From: Rhodococcus oryzae
GTDB taxonomy: Bacteria > Actinomycetota > Actinomycetes > Mycobacteriales > Mycobacteriaceae
Reading direction: 5' to 3'
NCBI RefSeq assembly: GCF_005049235.1
Contig: NZ_SUMD01000015.1
Span: 1 to 64,000 of the forward strand
DNA length: 64,000 nt
Under the pieces are notes generated by a model, which did no database searches, was not told the DNA's origin, and saw only the letters and a program-made list of their open reading frames with translations. A program made the position numbers and the translations under genes. Shown here in pieces: positions 36,101 through 48,100 of this stretch. Each line of letters opens with the position of its first letter. The first letter of the stretch is position 1.

Positions 36101-39100
36101 CTCGGTACCCCCACCGCGGGTCGCGGCGAGCGTGAACTCGACGACCTCGTCGGCATGTTCGTCAACACCCTCGCGCTGCGGACCGTGGTCGACCCGGCCA
36201 AGACCTTCGTCGAGATGCTTCGCAGCACAAGGGAATCGGACATCGGTGCGCTTGCGCACGCGGACGTACCGTTCGAACGCCTGGTGGAGCTCCTCGCGCC
36301 CGAGCGGTCGACCGCGCACTCGCCGATCTTCCAGGTGGTCATCGCGCTGGAGAACACCGAGGCCGCGGTCCTGGAACTGCCCGACCTCGTGGTCGGCGAG
36401 GTCGACCCGGGCGTGACCTTCGCGAAGTTCGACCTGCAGCTCTCGGTGGGCGAGAAGGCCGATCAGTCGGGGATGACCGGCACCCTGGTGTACGCGACCG
36501 ACCTGTTCGACGAATCCAGCGTGCGCACCCTCGGGGAGCGGTTCGTGCGCCTGCTCGAGGCGGTCACCGCCGACCCGTCGGTTCCGGTCGGCAACGTGGA
36601 GATCACCAGCCCGGACGAGCGCCGGGCCCTCACACCCGTGCGTGGCGCGGATTCCGCGGCGCCGGTGTCACTGGCGGCGCTACTGACCTCCGGAGCCGCG
36701 GAACGCGGTGCCCCGGCCCTGGTCTCCGGCGACCGCGTGGTGTCCTACGGGGAGCTCGACGACCGGTCCAGCGCCCTTGCCCGGGTGTTGATCTCGCACG
36801 GGGCCGGCCCCGAGACCTTCGTGGCACTCTCCCTCGCGCGGTCGATCGAGTCGGCGGTCGCGGTGTGGGCGGTCGCGAAGACCGGCGCGGCGTTCGTGCC
36901 GATCGATCCCGCCTATCCCGCCGACCGGATCGAGCACATGGCCTCGGACTCGGGGGCGACGCTCGGCCTGACCACGACCGGGGCGCTCGCCGGACTGCCG
37001 TCCGGCGTGCGCTGGCTGGCGATGGACGACCCTGGCTTCCTCGCGGACTGGAACGCCGAGCGTACTGATCCGATCCTCGACGCCGATCGCACCACGGCTG
37101 CGCACGTGGACAACCCGGCGTTCATGGTCTACACCTCCGGCTCCACCGGGCTCCCCAAGGGCGTCGCGGTCACGCACACCGGCCTGGTCAACATCGTTGC
37201 CGAGCACCAGCAGAAGTTCGGTGTGCAGGCCACGTCCAGGGTGCTGCACTTCGCGTCGCCGAGCTTCGACGGCGCGGTGTGGGAACTGCTGATGGCCTCG
37301 GTCGCGGGCGCGGCCGCTGTCATCGTGGCACCGGGCGTCTACGGCGGCGACGAGCTGCGCGAGGTGATGTTCGAGCAGCGGGTCACGCACGGCTACACGG
37401 GACCCGCCGCGTTGAACACCGTCGATCCCACCGGGCTGGTCGACCTGGAGTCGATCTCGGTCGCGGGTGAGGCGGTCAGCCCCGAGCTGGTGGCCAAGTG
37501 GGCGCCCACCTATCCCTTCCGGAACCTGTACGGCCCCACCGAGACCACCATGATCGCGACCATCTCGGAACCGATGGTGACGGGCGCGCCCGTCACCATC
37601 GGTGGCCCGATCCGCGGGGTGTCCGCGGTGGTCCTCGACGGGCGACTGCGCCCGGTCCCCTTCGGTGTGACGGGTGAGCTCTATCTCGCGGGCCCGGCGC
37701 TGGCCCGCGGCTATCACGGCCGCTTCGACCTGACCGCGTCCCGGTTCGTGGCCGACGTGTCCGGATCGCCGGGTGCCCGGATGTACCGCACCGGTGACCT
37801 CGTCCGCTGGGTCGACCGGTCGGTCTCGCGGGACCGATCCCGGCTCGAGATCGAGTACGTGGGGCGCAGCGACTTCCAGCTCAAGGTGCGCGGCTTTCGG
37901 ATCGAGCTCGGTGAGATCGACGGCGCACTGGCGGCGCACGAGTCCGTCGACACCGCGTACACGATCGGCAGGGAGGGACCGGCCGGTGCCACCGTGCTGG
38001 TGTCCTACGTCGTGCCGGTGCCCGGTGCCGCGCTCGCGGACCGCGAGCTGACCGAGTTCGTGTCCCGTTCGCTTGCTCCGCACATGGTGCCGTCGGCGAT
38101 CGTGGTGATCGACGCGCTGCCCGTGACGATCAACGGCAAGGTGGACCGGAAGGCGCTGCCGGAACCGGACTTCGGCTCGGCCGCGGAATCGTATGTCGCT
38201 CCGTCGAATGCGACGGAGGAACTCCTGGCCGGCCTGTTCGCCGAGGTGCTCGGCGTCGACCGGGTCAGCGTCGCCGACTCGTTCTTCGCGCTGGGCGGCG
38301 ACAGCATCGTCTCGATCCAGTTGGTGGCCAGGGCGAAGGCCGCGGGCGTGCTGATCAAGGCAAGGGATGTCTTCGAGCGCAAGACCGTCACCGGTCTTGC
38401 CCAGGTCGCCACGACGGTCGCCGAGGCGGGCGTCGCGGTGCTGGAGGAGCTACCTGGCGGCGGGGTCGGCGACATGCCGCTGCTGCCGGTGGCGCGCTGG
38501 GCGCTGGAGAACGGCGCGGCGTCGCGGTTCTCCCAGGCGGTGTTGCTGACGGCGCCGCTCGGACTCGACCGCGGCACCCTGGCGGCGACGGTGCAGGCGG
38601 TGCTCGACCAGCATCCGATGCTGCGGTCGGTGCTGGCCTCCGCGGACGGGGGCGCACCCGTGCTGCGCGCCCGTGAGCTCGGTGCGGTCGACGCGAACTC
38701 GGTGATCGACCGGATCGAGTTCGATTCCGAGAATGCCCCCGGCAGTGCGGGATTCGAGCGGATCGCGGCTGCGGCACTGGGCGCGGCCGCGGACCGACTC
38801 GACCCCGCCGCCGGTGCGATGGTGCAGGTCGTCTGGTTCGATCCGGCATCGCAGCTCGGCGAGGCGAACGGACGCCTGCTCCTGGTGCTGCACCACCTCG
38901 TGGTGGACGGCGTGTCCTGGCGCCTGCTGGTGCCCGCCCTCGCCTCGGCCTGGGGCCAGATCGTCGCGGGCGGTACGCCGAGCTTCGAGCCCGAGGTCAC
39001 CTCGATGCGCCGGTGGGCGCACGCCCTCACGGACGAGGCACTTTCGGACTCTCGGGTGGCCGAACTCGGTTACTGGCGTGAGGTTCTGGCGACGCAGGAG

Positions 39101-42100
39101 GCGCCGATCGGATCACGTCCGCTCGACGCGCGGCTCGACACTGTGGCGACCAGGGGACAGGTCTCTCTCGAGTTGCCTGCCGATGTGACCGACGGGCTCC
39201 TCACCGGGGTGCCCGCCCGATTCCGGGGCGGCGCCCAGGACGGACTGCTCGCGGCCCTCGCCGTCGCCGTCGCCGCGTGGCGGCGAGCCCGCGGCGGACG
39301 CGGAGCGGCGGAGTCCTCGACCCTGATCACCCTGGAGGGACACGGCCGTGAGGACCAGGTCGTGCCGGGCGCGGATCTCTCGCGGACCGTCGGCTGGTTC
39401 ACCAGCGTGTACCCCGTTCGGCTCGACCTCGGTGGGGCCGACCTCGATGACGCGCTCGCGGGCGGGGCAGCGGCGGGAGCCGCTGTCAAGGCGGTCAAGG
39501 AGCAGCTGCTGGCGGTGCCGGACAACGGCATCGGGTACGGCCTGCTGCGGTACCTCAACCCGGAGACCGGCGCGGAGCTGAGCTCCGGGGCTGTTCCCCA
39601 GATCAGCTTCAACTACCTCGGCCGGTTCGGTACCGGGGAGCTCACCGACGAGATCCGTGGCCTCGGCTGGATCCCGGTCACCGACGGCGGCACGCTCGGC
39701 GGCGCGGCCGATCCGGCCATGGCACCCGAGTCCGCGTTGGAGATCAACGCGTCGGTGCTGCCGGGCGGCGGCCTGTCGGCCACCCTGTCGTTCGCGACCG
39801 GTGTGCTCACCGAGGCGGAGGTCGAGGAGTTCGCCGGATTCTGGCGCGCCGCGATGACCGCGATCAGCGCGCACGCGCGCACCGAGGCAGCAGGCGGCCT
39901 GACCCCGTCCGACCTGCCACTGGTGTCCCTGTCGCAGGATCAGATCGAACTGTTCGAGTCGCGGTACCCGAGCGTCGAGGACCTGTGGTCCCTGTCCCCG
40001 CTGCAGCACGGACTGCTCTTCCACGCGCTGCTCACCGAGGGCATGCCGGACGTGGTGGACGTCTACACCGCGCAGTTCGTGCTCGACCTGGCCGGATCGG
40101 TCGACGCCGATCGGCTGCGTCGTGCCGCCGACCGGCTCCTGGTCCGGAACCCGAACCTGCGCTCGGTGTTCCTCGTCGACGAGGCAGTGGGATCGGTCCA
40201 GGTCGTGGTTGGCGACACCCGGGCCCCGCTCACCCTGCACGATCTCAGCGGCCTCGACGAGGAGTCGAGGGCGGCCGAGCGGCAGCGGATCCTCGATGCG
40301 GACCGCGCGACGGGCTTCGACATGGCCACGCCGCCGCTGGTCCGGCTGACCCTGCTCAGGCTGGCGGCCGATAGCTGGCAGCTCGTGTTCACCAACCACC
40401 ACGTGATCCTCGACGGCTGGTCGACCCCGCTGGTCATCCGTGAGCTGATGGCGCTCTACGCCATGGACGGCGACGATTCGGCGCTGCCTCGGGCTCGGGA
40501 CTACAAGGACTACCTGCACTGGCTCGCCGGACAGGACCGCGCGCAGTCGCTGGAGACCTGGCGCGATGCGCTGGCCGGAGCGGATGATCCGACCCTGCTG
40601 GCGCCTGCGGTGCAGGGCGTCAACCACGCCGCGGTGCCGGGCAAGGTGGAAGGTTCGCTCTCCGCAGAGGAGACCGCGGGTGCGGAGGCGCTCGCGGCGG
40701 AGCTGGGCGTCACGCTGAACACGCTGGTGCAGACGGCCTGGGGCGTCGTGCTCGGCATGCTCAGCGGTCGCGGCACCGTGGTGTTCGGTGCCACCGTGTC
40801 CGGTCGACCGTCGGACCTGTCCGGCGTCGAGTCGATGGCCGGATTGTTCATCAACACCATTCCCGTTGCCGTGCGGCTCGTTCCGCACGAGCCGGTTCGC
40901 GAGCTGCTCGCACGCCTGCAGTCGGAGCAGGCGGGCCTGCTCGACCACCACTTCGTCGGGCTGACCGACATCCACCGGGCGGCGGGTGACGCCGCGCTGT
41001 TCGACACCGCCGTGATCTACGAGTCCTATCCTGTGGACACCTCCGGCGTTGGCGGCGACGTCGACATCGCCGGGATGCGGTTGATGGGTGTGGAATCCGC
41101 GGCCGCGAGCCATTTCCCGCTCTCGATCGTGGCCGCTCCCGTCGACGGCCGTCTGCACCTCGCCGCCGAGTTCCAGCACGAGGCCTTCGACGAGGCGACC
41201 GTCGCGGGTCATCTCGACCGCACGATCCGGGTGCTGCGCGAGTTCGTGGCGCGTCCGGATGCGAACGTCGGTTCGCTGCGGCTGATCACCGACGACGAGC
41301 TGCAGCTGCTCGACTCGTACAACCGCACCGAACTCGCCCGCACCTCCGAGACGTTGCTCGAACGCATCGACGCGCGGGTCGCCGAGGACGCGTCCGCGAT
41401 TGCGGTGGTGGCATCGGGCACGAGCGTCACGCGCGGCGAGCTCGACCGTCGCGCCAACCGGTTGGCGCATGAGCTGATCGCGGCGGGCGTCGGCATCGAT
41501 GACGTGGTGGCCCTGATCGTCCCCCGGTCGGTGGACTGGGTGGTCGGCATGCTCGCGGCGTGGAAGGTCGGCGCGGCCTACCTGCCGGTCGACACGAAGG
41601 CGCCCGCGGACCGGATCGCAGCCGTTCTGGAGGACTGCGAGGTCGGGGCCGTTGTGCTCGCGGACGGGTGGAGCGAGGAGCTCGCCTACTCCGGAGCGCT
41701 CGTGCGGCTGGGCGATGTGGACACCGAGTCCCGGCTCGCGAGCAGGCCGGAGACGGCCCCGCCGAACCGCTGGACCGAACCCGGCGCCGGTCACCGCCTC
41801 GCCTACGTGATCACCACCTCGGGATCGACCGGCAGGCCGAAGCCGACCCTGGTGCCGATGGCGGGCGTCCTCAACACCGCCGAGTGGTACCGCGGTGAGA
41901 TCCGCCTCGAGCCGGGTGACGGTGCGCTGGTCGCGAACTCGCCGGTCTTCGACCAGACGCAGAAGAACGTGTGGGTCACGCTGTCCGACGGTGGCGTGCT
42001 GCACCTGGCGGGGGACCCCTTCGACCCGGTCGAGATCCTCGAGATCATCGGTGGGGGCTCGGTGGTCAACGCGAACCTGGCGCCGAGCGCCTTCGCCACG

Positions 42101-45100
42101 CTGCTCGACGCGGACGCGGACCAGTCGGTGCTGCCCGCGCTGCGGTCGTTGCACCTGGGCGGCGAGTCGTTCAATCCGGCCAGGCTCGCGCACCTCGAGG
42201 CGGCGGATACCAGGCTGCACAACAACTACGGGCCGACCGAGGCCACCGACATGATCACCGATCACCGGTTGAGCTCGGTGACGACCGGCTACCCCGACGG
42301 CCGGGTCCCGATCGGGCCCGCGCTGCCGAACTACGAGCTGTACGTGCTCGACCAGCACCTGCGCCTGGTGCCGCCCGGAGTGCCCGGCGAGCTGTACATC
42401 GGTGGTCCGCTGGTGCTCGCCCGCGGCTACGGAAGTCGGTTCGCGCTCACCGCGGCCCGGTTCGTGGCGAACCCGTTCCGGGGTGGCGGCGAGCGGATGT
42501 ACCAGTCCGGCGACGTCGTGTACTGGAACACCGACGGCGAACTCGAGTACGTCGGCCGCACCGACTTCCAGGTCAAGATCCGTGGTCTGCGGGTCGAGCT
42601 CGGCGAGATCGAGATGGCGCTGCTGGCCGACCCGCGGGTGGGCCAGGTCGCCGTGGTGGTCAAGACCACCGAGACCGGGATCGACCGGTTGGTCGCCTAC
42701 GTGGTTCCCGCCGACTCCGCGGACGGACTCGAAGAGGCGGTCACCGAGGTCGCCCGACGTGCCCTGCCCGACTACATGGTGCCCTCGGCGGTCGTGGTCC
42801 TCGACGAATTCGAGCTGACCCCCAGCGGAAAGGTCGATCGGAAGGCGCTGCCGGATCCTGATTTCGGCTCCGCGGAGGAGTCCTACCGGGCGCCCGCGAA
42901 TGTCGTCGAGGAGATCGTCGCGGCCGTGTACGGCGAGCTGCTGTCGGTGCCCCGGGTGTCCGCGACCGACAGTTTCTTCGCCCTCGGCGGCGACTCGCTG
43001 GTCGCGACCAAGGTCGTGGCGCGGGTCAACGCGGGGACCGGGGCGGCGCTCCGTCTGCGCGACCTCTTCGAGGCGCCGACGGTGGCCGAACTGGCCGCCA
43101 GGATCGAACGCGGGGAAGGCCGCGCCGAGACCCGCAGCGAACTGTCGGCCCGGCCGCGCCCCGGCCGGATCCCGTTGTCGCTGGCGCAGTCTCGTATGTG
43201 GTTCCTGAACCAGTACGACACCTCCTCGCCGGTCTACAACATCCCGATGGCGATCAGGCTCACCGGTGCACTCGACACCGACATCCTCCGCGCCGCGCTC
43301 GGTGACGTCCTCGAACGCCACGAGTCCCTGCGGACGCTGTTCCCGAATACCGATGACGGTCCCTACCAGCTGATCGTGCCCGCGGCCGACGTCGATCTGG
43401 ACGTGAGCACCGCGACCGTCTCCGAGTCCGGCCTCGCGGCCGAGCTCGTCGCGTTCTTCTCCCAGGGCTTCGACGTGACGACCGGGATCCCGTTGCGGGT
43501 CAAGATCGTCCAGGTCGCCGACACGGATGTCGCCGAGCACGTACTGGCGATGTCGATCCATCACATCTCGTCCGACGGCGCCTCCACCGCGCCGCTGGCC
43601 AGGGACCTGGTCACCGCCTACCTCGCGCGCACCGCGGGCGAGGCGCCGCGGTGGACCCCGCTCGAGGTCCAGTACGCGGACTTCAGCATCTGGCAGCGCG
43701 AGGTCCTCGGCACCCCCGACGATCCGAAGTCGTTGGCGGCGCAGCAGATCGAGTACTGGACAACGGCACTCGCCGGGATCCCCGAGGTCCTCGAACTCCC
43801 GGGGGACCGCCCGCGGCCCTCGCAGCAGTCCTTCCGGGCGGGCAGCGTCTCCTTCGCCGTCGACCCCGAACTGCGTGGACGCTTGGATGCGCTCGCCCGC
43901 GAACACGGGGCCACCCTGTTCATGGCCGTGCACGCGGCGCTCGTGGTGTTCCTGTCTCGGCTCGGCAACACCGATGACGTCGCCATCGCGACGCCCGTCG
44001 CGGGACGCGGAGAACGTCAGCTCGACGATCTCGTCGGCATGTTCGTCAACACGCTGGTGCTGCGTACGGCCATCGATGCGGATGCTTCCTTCGCCGAGCT
44101 ACTCGAGCAGGTCAGGGAGACCGACCTCGGTGCCTTCGGCAACGCCGACGTGCCGTTCGAGCAGCTGGTCGAGGCGCTCAACCCCACCCGTTCGCGGGCG
44201 CATTCGCCTTTCGCCCAGGTGATCCTCGGATTCCAGAACCTCGAGCAGGCCGCGCTGGAACTGCCGGGACTCACGGTGAGCGCGCTGGAGAGCGGCCTGC
44301 AGGTCGCGAAGTTCGACCTGCAGCTGATGATGATGGAGAGCGACCCCGCGGGTGGCGGCGGGCTGACCGCCGAGTTCACCTACGCCTCCGATCTGTTCGA
44401 CGAGTCGACGGTCCGGGACTTCGCCACTCGCTTCCTGCGGGTCCTGGAGGCCGTCGTCGCGGCTCCGGCGCAGGCAGTCGGCGACCTGAGCCTGCTCGAT
44501 TCGGACGAGCGGGCACGGCTCGCGCCGGTGTCAGGGACCCCGAGCATCGCGCAGGCCACCCTTCCGGAGTTGCTGGCCGCGGCCGTCGAGCTGAACCCCG
44601 ACGCGCACGCGGTGGAGTTCGGTGACCTCGCGATGACCTACAGCGAGCTCGACGAACTCTCGAACAGGCTGGCGCGCAGGCTCATCGGAGCAGGCGTCGG
44701 CGCCGAGGACTTCGTCGCGGTGGCGCTGTCCCGGTCCGCCGGATCGGTGCTCGCGGTCTGGGCGATCGCCAAGACCGGGGCCGCCTTCGTGCCGCTCGAC
44801 CTGTCGTACCCGCAGGAGCGGATCGAGTACCTGGCCGCGGATTCCGGCGTCCGGGTCGGGCTCACCGACCTGGCCAGCATCGACTCCGTGCCCGGCTCGG
44901 TGACCTGGATGGCGCTCGACGACGTCGAGTTCTCCGCCTCGGTCGACGAACAGTCGTCCGAGCCCATCACCGACACCGATCGGGTCCGGCCGCTGACGGT
45001 CGAGTCCGGGGCCTACATGGTCTACACCTCGGGCTCCACCGGTAAGCCCAAGGGCGTGCTCGTCACGCACACCGGCCTCGCGAACTTCGCTGCGGCGCAG

Positions 45101-48100
45101 CGAGAGCACTACTCGGTGACCCGTGACTCGCGGACCCTGCACTTCGCGTCGCCGAGCTTCGACGGTGCGGTGCTGGAACTGCTGCTCGCGATCGGCTCGG
45201 GCGCCACGATGGTGATCGCGCCGCCGAGCATCTATGGCGGCCAGGAGTTGGGTGACTTCCTGCGTGCGGAGCGGGTGACCCACGCCTTCGTCACGACGGC
45301 CGCCCTGGCGACCGTCGACCCGGTCGGGCTCGACGAGCTCACCGACGTCGCGGTCGGCGGCGAGGCCGTGCAGGCCGAGCTGGTCGCCCGATGGGCGCCC
45401 GGCAGGCGACTGTTCGACGTCTACGGTCCGACCGAGACGTCGATGGTGATCACCATGAGCCGGCCGATGGTGCCGGGCGGATCGATCAACATCGGCGGTC
45501 CCGTCCGCGGCGCCGACGCGATGGTGCTCGACGGCCGCCTGCACCCGGTCCCGGTCGGGGTGCCGGGCGAGCTGTACTTCGCGGGTCCCGCGCTCGGCCG
45601 CGGCTATCACCAGCGGTTCGCGCTGACGGCGGACCGCTTCGTCGCGAACCCGTTCGCGGCGGACGGCTCCCGGATGTACCGGACCGGCGACGTGGTGCGC
45701 TGGATCGAGACCGACGGGGCGAGCGGAGCGACGGGGGATGACACCGCCGCGCTGGCCATCGAGTACGTGGGCCGCAGCGACTTCCAGCTCAAGGTACGCG
45801 GCTTCCGCATCGAGCTCGGCGAGATCGACGCCGTTCTCACCCGGCACGAGAGCGTCGAGTTCGCGGCGACGATCGGCCACAAGACCGCCTCGGGCAACAC
45901 GGTGCTCGTGGCGTACGTGCTCGCAGGCGCCGGTCGGAGCATCGACAGGTCGGTCCTGGCCGAGTACGCGGGCATCGAGATGCCCGCGCACATGGTGCCC
46001 TCGGCCTTCGTCGAGCTCGATTCGATCCCGCTGACGCCCAACGGAAAGCTCGATCGCAGGGCACTGCCCGAACCGGTCTTCGAGTCGGCCGCCGAGTACC
46101 GCGCCCCGCGCAACCCGGTGGAAGAGGTGATCGCGGGAGTCTTCGCCGACGTCCTCGGCGTGGACCGGGTCTCGGCGGACCAGGACTTCTTCGACATCGG
46201 CGGCAACTCACTGGTGGCCACCCGGGTGGTGGCACGGGTGAACGCCGCGCTCGGTATCTCGATGGGCGTGCGGGAACTGTTCGACGCCCCAACGGTGGAG
46301 TCGCTGGCGGTGGCCGCGGCATCGATGTCCGGCAGGGACGTCAACCGCCCCGCACTGGTCGCACGGCCGCGGACCGGCCGGATCCCGCTGTCGATGGCGC
46401 AGAAGCGGATCTGGTTCCTCAACCAGTTCGACACCGCCTCGGCGGCGTACAACATCCCGCTCGGGGTCAGGTTGTCCGGTGCGCTGAACGTGGAGGCATT
46501 GCAGCAGGCCATGTTCGACGTGCTGGCCAGGCACGAGTCGCTGCGGACGATCTACCCCTCCGGCCCGGACGGACCGGAGCAGCGCGTGATCGAGGTGGGC
46601 GCGGCGTCGATCGAGCTCGCCCGGATCACCGTCACGGAGCCCGAGCTGATGGCAAGGGCGGCGGAGTTCGCCGGCCGGGGCTTCGATGTCACGGATTCGC
46701 TGCCGGTGCGCGCGGCCCTGTTCGAACTGTCAGCCGACCAGCATGTGCTGTTGGTCGTGGTGCACCACATCAGCGCGGACGGCTCGTCGATGGCGCCGCT
46801 CGCCCGGGACGTGATGAGTGCCTACGTGGCACGCGCGCAGGGCGAGGCGCCGCACTGGGAACCGCTTCCGGTGCAGTACGCCGACTACGCGCTGTGGCAG
46901 CGCGAGGTCCTCGGCGCGGAATCGGACCCGGAGTCGGTGATCGCCAAGCAGGTCGACCACTGGCGTGATGCCCTGTCCGGCCTGCCGGACCTGCTGGAGC
47001 TGCCCACCGACCGCCCCCGGCCGGCCATGCAGTCGATGCTGGGCGAGCGGGTGGACTTCGAGGTCCCGTCGCAGCTGTCGACCCAGATCGATGCGCTCGC
47101 CCGGACGACGGGCACCACCTCGTTCATGGTGATGCAGGCCGCCTACGCGGTGCTGTTGATGCACCTGAGCGGCACCGGCGACATCGCCGTCGGCACCGCC
47201 GTCGCCGGTCGTGGCGAGGAGGCACTCGACCCGATCGTCGGCATGTTCGTCAACACCCTCGTGTTGCGTACGCAGATGGAGTCGGCCGACACCTTCCGGT
47301 CGGTTCTCGAGACTGTGCGCGAGGGCGACCTGCAGGCCTTCTCGCATGCCGATCTGCCGTTCGAGCGGCTCGTCGAGATCCTCGACCCGGAACGGTCGAC
47401 CGCGCATGCCCCGCTGGTGCAGGTGTCGTTCGGCTTCGAGAACGTCGACACCCCGGTCTTCGAGCTGCCCGGCCTGACGGTCAGCGGCCTGTCCACCGAC
47501 CTGGGCCAGGCGAAGTACGACCTGGAGCTCTCCTTCTCCGAGCAGTCCGACGAGGCCGGGAACACCGGTTTCGCGGGTGTGTTCGGATTCGCGACCTCGC
47601 TGTTCGACCGCGAGAGCGTGGAGCGGATGGCGCAGCGGTTCGTCCGGATCCTGACCACGGCCGTCGCCGACCCCGAGGTCGTCGTCGGGGACATCGACCT
47701 GCTCGAGCCGGACGAGCGCGAGCGCGTGCTGACCGAGTTCAACCAGACCGCGGTTCCGGTGGAGCCGACCACCCTGGTGGAGCTGATCGACCGGTCGGTC
47801 GCGCGGACGCCCGATGCGCCCGCGATGACCTTCGAGGACACCACCCTCAGCTTCGCCGAGTTCGACGCCCGCGTGAATCGTCTGGCCCGGCACCTGATCT
47901 CCGAGGGCGTTGGGCCCGAGACGCTGGTCGTTCTCGCGGCCCGCCGGTCCCTCGAGATGATGGTCGGGATGTACGCCGTGATGAAGGCGGGCGGCGCCTA
48001 CGTGCCGGTCGACCCCGATCAGCCGGCCGAACGACTGGAGCTGGTGCTCTCGATCGCGCAGCCGGTCGCCGTCCTCACCACGTCGTGGGACGGGGTCGAG

